Of a stretch of 64,000 nt of DNA, positions 55,301 through 64,000 are shown piece after piece. The notes under the pieces are model-generated. The model was not told the origin of the DNA. It saw only the letters and a list, made by a program, of their open reading frames with translations, and did not search any database. The translations under genes and the position numbers were made by a program. The stretch's first letter is position 1. The number at the start of each line of letters is the position of its first letter. Source of the stretch: Nymphaea colorata (Eukaryota > Streptophyta > Magnoliopsida > Nymphaeales > Nymphaeaceae); the NCBI RefSeq assembly GCF_008831285.2, contig NC_045139.1, positions 7,658,204 to 7,722,203 on the forward strand, given 5' to 3'.

Positions 55301-57360
55301 CTTTTAAGTTTTAACATGGGTAAGAAGGCCGGCATAGGTTCCACAAAATATGTTTTAGAGCACATAAGTTACATGCAGAAATTCCTGGTTTTATAGAATA
55401 TGTTGGATGGCTGGAACTTCCACTTGATGAGTTGATATAGAATATGTAATTAACGTATAGCAAACTGTACTTAAAGAACAGAAGTTATATAGTGTAACTG
55501 TACATAATATATGACAATATGTATATACGGTATAACAGTGGATAATAAAATTACAGAACTTTAATTTGGAATTTTGAAGGGACTTTCACCTTCCCATGGA
55601 CTAGGTGCCAGGCTAGCACCTATTGCCTAAGTGATGGACTTAGGCGACAGGCTTAGGCTACGGGTATGGACTCATGCCTAGTCCACGCCTAGGTGTCACG
55701 CCCTTAACAACTAAGTTAACTAGTAAAAGGCACTAAATTTATGAGGTCATGTTGTAGGGATAGTCAAGGGGTTGGTTCTGCTTATGGTTCTGAAATCTGT
55801 CATAGTTTTTTTCTCTAATCAAAGTCAGATTCAGATTGAAACTCATACAATGACACTGCAACTAAATTTTCAAATCCAATTGATTGGGTAATGGCTGCAG
55901 TACAATCTGAGATCTTTCAGCAGTGTGGTTCAGCTAGATTTATTTCTAGTGTTTATAAAAGGTATTTTGGTGTGCATAAAGCAAGTGAGATTTATCTAAG
56001 AGCAATCTTTCTGAAAAAGTAGACGTAGTAGCCACAAAGATCACAATATTTTCAAAAATATTTGTGAATTTATGATATGGACCAAAAAGTGAAAATAACT
56101 TAAAAAAGGGGAAAAATACACAATTTTTCAAAAAATAAAAAATGAAAAATATTTTATCATGAACTTTTCACTATTTTTTGTTTTCATTTTTTTAAACTTT
56201 TATTTCATTCTTTCATTTATTACTTTATCATTTTAACAAGAAAGTTTTTGTCTTCTCATTAGTTTCTCATTTATTTTATTATTACATAATATTTTGATTT
56301 GTTTTAAAACTCCAAGATTTTCCTTAAAAAACAATTTTGCTAAAAAAGTACCCAAGAAAAACCTTGCTGAGAAAACCCGAGAATGATATTTGCAGCTATA
56401 GCTGAAACATATGCATACCTATATAGATGCAAAACAGTATTCCCTTCAATGTAAAATGAATGCTTTTCCACATCAGGATTTCAAAGATGATTATATAAGA
56501 ACAAGCCCATGAGCTTGCAGCTTTGGATACAGGAATTCAGCAACCGTTATGGAACTCGCAATTTGGCTTCTATATAAGGAGATGTAATGTAATGTGGAAG
56601 TCAAATTGGAGAATTCCCGTGACAATCTGGAACGGAACTAAAAAGTGGCACCTTCTAGAACAAAGGCGCCAGATAAATACAGAGGGTTGGCTTTTTTGTT
56701 GGAGAAGTCTTTGAAAGCTGCTTTTGCTGCTCATCTGTCATTGACATTGTAACTGCAAGGAACTGGACTTGTTCCAGGGAAAGAAGGCCATTAAGAATTT
56801 CAAATGTAGGATCTAGGAAGTTGAAATGTTTCATAAAACCAAGGCAGGAGTTTGTGAACAAAATGAAATGTTGGTATTGGTGTGTATTTATGCCTAATCC
56901 ACTCAAAGGCACAGAAATGAGCATGCACACCTCTAAGCAACACCTCATTGTGATTCATCAGAACTTGAGTCTGTTGCATATTTCAATTGTTCTTATTGTT
57001 TGCTAGAACGGCATTGTGGAATGTTTAAATCATTTATTCCTTGACCCTCTTTTTTTCTGCTACATGAATTCCCAGGTCAAGCAAATGTTCAAGAACTGCG
57101 TTTAAGTTTCACTGTTGGAAAGCTCCAAAGTTCTGCATTAAGAAGGTACACACCTGACTGAATCATCTGTCTTTTGAACCTAGAAAGGCTACACACACAC
57201 ACACTCACACACACACACACATATATACGGGAAGGTATATAATGTATGTCTGATTTTGAGATATTTTCGTCCACTTGTTCAGATCTGGAAGAAAAGAAGG
57301 CAGCGGCAATGGAAATCCAGATTGATCAGGTGGGTCCTACATTGTACAGCTGAGGATTAG
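49351..57360 (+). CDS. STICHEL-like protein (AAA+, DNA pol III gamma/tau-like), STICHEL-LIKE 2 type
   Basis: Exons 49351-51237, 51592-51811, 52254-52445, 52570-52788, 53156-53918, 57076-57145 and 57283-57360 give 1,142 codons plus stop, all with GT-AG introns and consistent phase. The start is supported by the family opening RHSVDLPISRTLVALRRVRSLRDP. The clamp-loader-like core spans about residues 405-640: QKFRPKSFDDLVGQ, Walker A GPHGTGKT (434-441), a zinc-binding set C453/C462/C465/C468, Walker B region FILNECHLL (N516-E517), and SRCQRYHF. It continues with the helical block TGVISDDELFDLLDMALSADT and EAEKQLRMSKNQTTWLTVALLQ. The C-terminal exons (KFHCWKAPKFCIKK, IWKKRRQRQWKSRLIRWVL) match the family tail. 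Relatives in Arabidopsis include STICHEL, which controls trichome branching; the role of this subgroup is unclear. Walker B has Asn where Asp is usual. The 3.2-kb intron 5 has an in-frame stop right after its donor, so retention would truncate the protein. Confidence 0.9.
54426..54682 (+). repeat. Tandem duplication in intron 5 of the STICHEL-like gene
   Basis: TCATGTTTCACTTATTACTTC (54426 on) recurs as TCATGTTTCGCTTAGTACTTC (54573 on), followed in both by TGGT(G/C)TAAGTTGT, AATTGATnCTTTAC and GTGAAT. The period is about 147 bp. The copies are diverged. Confidence 0.75.
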
Positions 57361-57903
57361 GTCGATGGATCTATGATGATTTGTAGCAGCTATGACAATT
57401 AGACATAGCAAAAATCTGTTGCTCAGAGGCACAATCTTTCCATGTGATGCATTTGCAATATGTTCTGCTGCTACTAGTGCCTATCTTTGCAGCAAGCTGG
57501 AGGTGCCTATTCTATCAAGGGAGTAAAATTTTGGCAACTTTAGGAGTTTATTCCGGTGGCTTAATTTGATTTTTTTTTTTCGATATCATATTGAGTTATT
57601 GATTAATGCTGGGCTAAAACGATTCAGCAGGAGCTGTGAATATGAAAAATATGTAACACAGACAGTATCACTGGTTCACGTGGCATCGGAATGCTCCTTA
57701 AGTTACAAGATTAAGCACTACATTCCGGCAGATTGGTATATATACTGATCGTATTTGTTTCGAAGAACAGTACTTGCATTTTTGTATCAAGAGGTATCAA
57801 ATTGGTGCTATAGAAGCCTCACTTGTTTCTTGCATGAAACAATTTGATGCAGAGTGGTAATTGTTCTTATTTTCTTGCATTAGATTGAAGGTTGCTGTTA
57901 CTT
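57361..57903. other. 3' flank of the STICHEL-like gene
   Basis: Likely 3' UTR and spacer; no other gene was seen. Confidence 0.5.
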
Positions 57904-58041
57904 TAGGAGGCCGTTTGGTAATAGGAACAACTTGTTACTATTCCATAAATTATGCTCAAGGCAGATTCATAGAGTATTGTGTTATAGTGTTTTACAAACC
58001 TGTCTTAATCTTAACTGTTGATGTTGCCAAACAGCTCTTAG
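57904..58041. repeat. MITE-like element with GTTTGG ends, second copy
   Basis: TTAGGAGGCCGTTTGGTAATAG at the left mirrors the right end, read on the minus strand as CTAAGAGCTGTTTGGCAACATC. About 138 bp. The middle GTTATAGTGTTTTA resembles GTTATAGCATTTTA of the element at 18931-19101. Confidence 0.65.
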
Positions 58042-58639
58042 AGGTTGTTTGGCAATGAGACCCACCTGATACAGTTTCATGATCCTCATGGGATATTGTC
58101 ACATGGTGTTCGTAACAAACCGTTATTGTTGCCTCCCTCTTCCTGTTAAAAAATAAATAAATAAACAGAATGAGCTTGAAATTCGCCATAACCAAGATCC
58201 TCTATATCTAACAAAATGCAGTCATAAAGATACACAAATTGGAAGAATATAAAATCATTTATTTTTTTTTTCAAACTCATCACAAAACAAAAGAGAGGGA
58301 GAGCAACCGCCTCCGCTTAGGCCATACAGGCTTTCTTCTCTTTGTTTATTAATCCAGTTCAATTTAATTAGGTTCTCCAAAACCTAATTCTTTTGAAAAG
58401 ATGGTTTTAACAACTCTAGCAAATCATAGGCAACATCAGCTCTAGATTAAGAACATTTAGGCCACATCAAGAAAAATGAAGCATGCGTTTCAGAAGTTTG
58501 TAAATTTAAAGAGTTACAGAAAACAAATTATTGTTTTGTTCAACCAAGGGTATCTTATCATTTCAACTCAATTCTCTTTTCAGGTCCCAAAAGTACACAC
58601 ACTGGATTTTCTAAATTTCCAGGATTCCTCTCACTTTGT

Positions 58640-59060
58640 ACATGGAAAACTTTCCCAAGTCGAGAGACTAAAGCGACATTTGTTTACCTCGGATATGAGG
58701 TTTTTGAGGTCAGGCCCACCCCATCAATTAGACCTCAAGTCTGAGATTTTAGTTATATACTGAGGATCTCAGAATTCTCATTTTTCTATAGATCTGAAAC
58801 CCAGTGTTTGTTTACTCTACAGGCTCCGAATTACAAATCAGCCTAGTATATGAGATATGAGCTATCAAAGGCACCAGGTGCGTTTGTTTCACCACGGTGA
58901 TATGAGATCACTAGGATTTCAAATCTTACGGATTTTAAGAGATCGAATCCCATCCTACCTTAAATTCATGGTTTCCTACATGTAACGTGCATCTTAAATC
59001 CACGTTACTGAAATTAAATCCATCTTACGGAGATATTTCAAAGAACACCATTTAATGCAG
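58640..59060. repeat. Palindrome-rich AGATCTGAG repeat, copy b
   Basis: Words such as GATATGAG, TCTGAGATT, GGATCTCAGA and CCTTAAATTCATGGTTTCC are shared with 39540-40200. The ends were not defined. It lies between the STICHEL-like gene and the UFSP2 gene. Confidence 0.5.
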
Positions 59061-59376
59061 CTTGTAGTCTAAGATATGAGACTATAAAAAACAACCTTGA
59101 TGCATAAGATAGGACTATGTAATCGGTTCCCTGCCTCTAGGGCAGAGCTTGTTTTGGCTTGTAATTTGACGGCCTAAGATCCATACATCCAGCCTGAATC
59201 CACCGTGCCATGACCTTTAAGCTGAAAATGAATCGGATATATTTCTTGATCCAAATTATAACAATTAAGGTATAAGCTATCAATACGCACTCATCTAAAT
59301 CAAATCCATTTCTGATGTAAAACTCGATAATTTCGGCTGGATCATGGTGGAATCCTATAATCAGATGGGATCCGGT

Positions 59377-59640
59377 CAGTGGTGGACTTAAAAATTTTTC
59401 ATGAAGAGAATCAAATTAAAGTTTTAAATTTTAACTAGAGTCAAAATATCATTTTTCAAAATAAAATATCATTTTTCAAATTAAAGTTTTAAATTTTAAC
59501 TAGAGTCAAAATATCATTTTTCAAAATAAAATATCATTTTTCAAAATTTTTGTATAAAACAGGTGAATGTTTTTAAAATTTAAAGTAAGTTTTTTTTTTT
59601 CAAAGGCCCATGCGAGCCGTAGGCTCTGCCCCGGGATCCG
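59377..59640 (-). repeat. GGCGGAGCC-family MITE, copy c, at the UFSP2 promoter
   Basis: In minus orientation it begins GGGGCAGAGCCTACGGCTCG, continues CATGGGCCTTTG and GTTTTATACAAAAATTTTG, and ends near AAATTTTTAAGTCCACCACTG. A 65-bp internal tandem duplication (59412-59476 and 59477-59541) makes it longer than copies a and b. It ends about 150 bp before the UFSP2 start codon. Confidence 0.7.
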
Positions 59641-59787
59641 GTTATCATGTTTGAGATAAACACTGAAACCGATCCGCTTGAATTTCCTCAAGCACCTTTC
59701 CGGTTTCCACTTCCCGTTTGAGCGACGTCGACATCTTCGACTGAAAGCTCCCGCGGCTGACGGCCCCGAGCAAGGGGGAGAGAGAGG

Positions 59788-62700
59788 ATGGAGAGGACGG
59801 GAGATGGGCGTTCCCTGAGGATTCTCTGCCCAAAACTGAAGGCCGTGTTGAGGGAACCTGGCCTCCAGTGGTTGATCGGTTCGCCGGCGCTGCCTTTCAC
59901 CGTCGTGTCCTCCGTCCGATGCCTCCACACTCTCCAGGAGGGACCTTTCTGCCCCGATTACGAAGCAGAAGCCGGTATTCTTTCTTTATAGTTTTTTAGT
60001 TTTCTTGTGTTTGCGGTCGTTTCCGTTGTTTCTTGTTTCGGAATGTTAATGGAGTGGTAATATGTTAAAATCTCGTGCATATATATACATCCTTAATTTA
60101 GTTGGTTGCTGCGATTGCTTGTTTTCCTTCCTTTCCATATTTTCTTCTGTGATCAGCTTGATGGTTTACACCATTTGTGCTTCTGTCCTTACTCCATAGC
60201 ATCTTCCGATTGTGACAAAGTTCATCGAGTTCATGTTCAGCATTAGGTTGGTGTTTCTCTAAGGAATCTATATCTGTGCTAATTGTTGCTGTTTTCTTTT
60301 TCATATCAGATGATCTTAGGTCACTGCTGCCAAGAGGCTTTAATGTTATTGGAGCTATTTATCTCAGTGATACGAATTGGGAAATCAATGCTCGTAAAGC
60401 AGCAGCAGCTTCTGCTGAAATAAGCCGAATCCTATGCCGGGGTGATGGTATCTCTAGCACGATAGGAGCAGCTGGTGACCTCAATTCTAAGGAGATACAC
60501 TATTTTATTGCGAACAGCAGCGATTCCATGGAGCCAGTTGTTTCTCTTACTTTCGAAGAGAATCCTGAAAACTCTTTATGGGAAATAGGATGCCTCCTAA
60601 GGGCCGAGGTGGAAATGAAGTTGCCCATATATTTTTCCACGACTAGACCATCAGGTATTTGACTCTGTTAGATACTCCTTTTTTGTGCCCATATAATGAT
60701 AATAAAGTCTTAATATCCCATTAACCCTGTCCCCTTTCCTGGACAGATAGGGCTGGCAGCACTCTCCTTTTTCTTCGAATAGTCTATTATTTGTTCTCTA
60801 TGTTAGTGCTTTAGTATTTTCAATATTCTTCTTTTAGAATTTTAAGTGTTTTAAGCAAAATTTTTCTCTTAAAAAAAAGCCCTGCAAAAATATGTTTCTG
60901 TTGTAATGATAACTATTGCAATTTTATTGTGCCATTTTGAGCTGATGTTTTGTGATTATCATGAATCATGACACTTTTCCAGTTCTATCACTGGCAAAAA
61001 ATACCTGATAATACTGCTTGATAGTTTCAAAATGTTGGGGATGCTAAACTGTTCTCTCTATCAATTACAGAAGGTGATGTACATTAAAATTTTGGTATAC
61101 TAGTGTTCAGAAGTTTCTGTTATTCCAAGGTCTAATTTATTAGGCACCAACGTACTACTCGTAGATGATTATTCTTCTAAAATTTTCTCCCATGTTCCAC
61201 ATGCTCCGTCCCTTTCTCCTTCCGTTTGAGAATTATAATTGAACTATGTCCATACTTTCCTGTCCTATAAGCATAGAACAATCATGTCTTAATGTTTTGA
61301 GTCTTGGCGAGGTTGTGGTTTCTCCAATTCACAAAGATACTTTGCTGTCAATTGAGTGGGCATCAATTTTTCACTTTTTTGGTTACGATTCAAGGATCTT
61401 GAATCATTGACGTTCAGAAGTTATCCCTGTCTATTGTTAAATGAAAATGCTTGTGCTGAAGAGGCTCAGATCAAAGCATGATCGTCAGGGTCATGAATAT
61501 CATGTTGAGGTCCGTTAGTTGACTCAAAGCGTATATTTGTTAGGGAATTAGGATACAGTTCACTGGTGGTGGACAAAATAGAGAATCCAGTATCTAAGAG
61601 TTCTGAGTATTGCAAACACGGCCATCAAACATGATCCAAAACTATGGAATTGAAAATTAATAATGATCCATCTCATGAACTTGGATGATGATAACACTTA
61701 TGTTGGTAATTCTTAATGGTGCATCTCCATTATGTCAAAATGGAGTTGTGAACGAAGGGTGTTTATCTTGCTTCAGGTCCTCCACATTCACAGTGGCTTT
61801 CCTTCTATAATGCTATTGTGCAGCAGAATATGTTTCTCATTTCTAGAAGAATTTTGGATGGATGGATCACTACAAAGGAGAGAAGTGTGTTTTTGGTTAT
61901 GCTGCTTGGTGAAGACAATTGTGAGGACTGAACTAGTCAGTTGTGGCTGGATATGTTTATGATAAATTGAGTTCCTATATCTAGAGCTGCAAATTTTCTA
62001 GAATCTAGATTTTGTTCAAAACGGCAGAACCTAATTCACTTTATTGTTCATGGGGACACTTGCATTTTGGATATTTCTATTGGTTTCTTCTTCAATGACA
62101 TGCAGTAAGATGGGGTTTCCCATTGCAAATAGTGGTTAATTTTCAGTGGTGGTATTGCTAGTTGGTAGGAACACCAGCCCTTTAAAGATAGAAAACTTCT
62201 TTTTTTCTTTTGTTATTTGTACGTATACTGGCCCATTTTTCTTCTTTTGACAGGCTAGTCACAGGTCTATATTCTTTCTTTTGGTCAAGTTGCAAAAGTC
62301 TTGCATCTCTTGTGATGTACTTTTTAGAATTTCTAGCAATACTTGTGAATATATCATGCTCCTGTCTTTAGTCACTCATTTATAGATTCTTTCTTTTCTA
62401 ATGCTTGCTGATATATGTGTAAGGTGGAGAAACAAAATAAAGAGTTGACACATTGGGGTGCCAACCATATTGAATTTGTCTGATGGTTCTGAGTATGATT
62501 TCATGTGACAGTTGTTTCTTCTGTATTTGGTTTTTTAATGAATATGATTTTATTTGTTGCTTGAAGCAAACACTGTGTCTTCCTAGTGGTTTCACTCTGC
62601 CACTCAATTATAAGAAACTTGTTTGTTATCCTTTGGTGCTTTGTGTAGACATGGAGCAGATTTTATTCCCTACTGTCGATGGGATTATTGAACAGCTAAG

Positions 62701-63801
62701 AAGTCCTTCAGTCGTGTATATGGTGAAAGCTTCAAATGGTTCATGTGAAGCAGGCTACATCAATGTGCTGCGCTTTTCTGAGTTGGATTTTAGCGCAGAT
62801 GGATTCCATGTTAAACATTTGGAGAATGCTAATGAAGGAATACGATCAGAAAGGCAATTATGTTCGTACTTTTGCTCAAGGAGAGATTCTGGATCGGCAT
62901 GTAGGTTACAAGAGGTAAGCTAGGGTTTTCCTGTACCTCTATGAGTGTACATAGGTGTGAGATATGATCCTGCAATTCTTAAATTGCTTCTGGTTACCAC
63001 GTTTTGTCACCTTGTTCTGAATGGAGCTCTTTGGGAAGTTCTGAATTGCATACAGTTGCTTGTAGAAGCATGCCATAAAGGGATAAACTTGGTTTGAAAA
63101 GTATAGAACAAATTTACAAAAAAATCATTAAAGTTTTCTTGGCATCCAACAGGCTTGATTTTGTATCAACCATACGCTACCAATACTTTTGGAAGACAGA
63201 CAAAATCTTTGGTGTGGAGCTGTATTGTTTTTGTCGTTATCTCAACATTCTGTGAGTTTGAATAATCATTGTGCAAGAAGCTCATCTAGGGCTAAGTTTC
63301 TTGCTTTTCCTCAATAATATTTTGCATTTAGTAGTCTAGATTGTCCATGATGGTAGTTCAATTTGCCTTTTTAGATCAATGAATTTTCAAGTTCTGTGGA
63401 GAAATGTGTCAGCACTTCTATACCTTTATTTTCTACTTACAACTTTGAACAATATTGTCAGGTTACACAACCAATACAAGTCAAGATATTCTTTAATCAA
63501 TCTAAAAAGATGGTAAAGCCTGCTGCACCTGTTGCTGAATTCTTTCCAGGTATGTAGTTATCCCCTTTTCTGATTGTTCGTTTCCTATTGCATCCTCTTA
63601 TATTATGGTTGTTTGTCCCAATCAGCTGATGGTCCTGCCGGGCAGGTCATGTTGAATGTCAATCTTGACATTCTAGGTTATGCATCAAAGGGCCTCCCTG
63701 TTGCAGCAGCCGTTTCAAAAATTGTTATCCCTGGTTTGATTGACCAGCTGATTGTGTTGAGAAGCAAGTTTGTGGGAGATATCACATCAGAGCCGCACCA
63801 G
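59788..63801 (+). CDS. UFSP2: Ufm1-specific protease 2 (UFSP2-type), N-terminal part
   Basis: Five exons are visible: 59788-59974, 60310-60654, 62649-62914, 63462-63549 and 63626-63801 (354 codons, phases consistent). The gene continues past the right edge. Recognisable plant UFSP2 blocks are RILCPKLKAV near residue 11, QWLIGSPALPFTVVS (27-41), DDLRSLLPRGFNVIGA at the start of exon 2, the exon 4 block IQVKIFFNQSKK, and LNVNLDILGYASKGLPVAAAVSKIVIPGLIDQL in exon 5. UFSP2 is a cysteine protease (peptidase C78) that matures UFM1 and removes it from conjugates at the ER. Its catalytic Cys, Asp and His lie in the C-terminal half, outside the window, so activity cannot be judged here. The start ATG is the first in frame and the leader is short. 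A MITE ends about 150 bp upstream. Confidence rests on ordered similarity recalled from the family, not on a search. Confidence 0.85.
60655..62648 (+). other. Large intron 2 of the UFSP2 gene
   Basis: A 1,994-bp GT-AG intron (CAG/GTATTT to GTGTAG/AC), T-rich, with no recognisable transposon or nested gene. Confidence 0.6.
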
Positions 63802-64000
63802 GTTTGCTGCATCTTTCCTCTTCCTGACATTTATATCATATTAATGATAGTATTCTATTTATTCTTTCTATCATGTTTGAATTGGACACTTAAATGTGAC
63901 AAACATTGTACAAATCTTGTTCTCTTGTGAAACAGAGAACATGATAGATTGGTAATCCTCAAAATGCAACATGATAAAGAACAATGTCAATCCTTTGTGC
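63802..64000 (+). other. Intron 5 of the UFSP2 gene, open at the right edge
   Basis: It starts with GTTTGC after CACCAG. No clear next exon was seen before the window ends. Confidence 0.5.

Noticed and set aside
59521..59928. Minus-strand frame opposite the UFSP2 first exon
   Set aside because: Antisense shadow of a GC-rich exon plus a MITE. The plus-strand exon has family similarity and correct splicing.

Overview
The window is nuclear DNA of a flowering plant. The evidence is spliced GT-AG genes with plant-specific families (pectate lyase, STICHEL-like), a eukaryotic tRNA-Val with CAA and T-run flanks, Ty1/copia, Ty3/gypsy, LINE and SINE remnants, and many short AT-rich MITE-like repeats and (AT)n tracts. 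The exact lineage cannot be fixed from sequence reading alone.

Layout. 1-5.45 kb: a nested retrotransposon block on the minus strand, with a decayed Ty3/gypsy element (integrase to gag, running off the left edge) sitting inside the gag region of a Ty1/copia element. 5.45-9.95 kb: T-rich single-copy-looking DNA without a convincing gene. 9.96-10.44 kb: a doubled fragment resembling the 3' end of plant mitochondrial 18S rRNA, then an intact tRNA-Val(UAC). 10.4-19.4 kb: intergenic DNA with MITE-like repeats. 19.4-22 kb and 32.8-37.6 kb: two related 4-exon pectate lyase genes in direct orientation, about 11 kb apart, with matching intron phases and copied promoter blocks. Between them lie a LINE relic, tandem duplications and MITEs. 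37.6-48.3 kb: repeat-rich intergenic DNA including a SINE with a perfect 15-bp target duplication. 48.3-57.4 kb: a 7-exon STICHEL-like gene (AAA+ domain of the DNA polymerase III gamma/tau type), most like Arabidopsis STICHEL-LIKE 2. 59.8-64 kb: the first five exons of a UFSP2-type Ufm1 protease gene, which continues past the right edge.

All four protein genes are on the plus strand. They do not form a pathway: the two lyases act on cell-wall homogalacturonan, the STICHEL-like protein is a probable AAA+ regulator, and UFSP2 acts in UFM1 processing. The pectate lyase/STICHEL-like-2 adjacency appears to match the neighbouring Arabidopsis loci At4g24780 and At4g24790, which suggests old microsynteny. 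I found no clearly new biological system. The most useful leads are the conserved duplicated promoter blocks, the Asp-to-Asn change in the Walker B motif of the STICHEL-like protein, the doubled mitochondrial-type rRNA fragment, the dated SINE insertion and the MITE copies placed beside coding exons. Exon boundaries were set by hand from reading frame, splice sites and family similarity; no transcript data were available.
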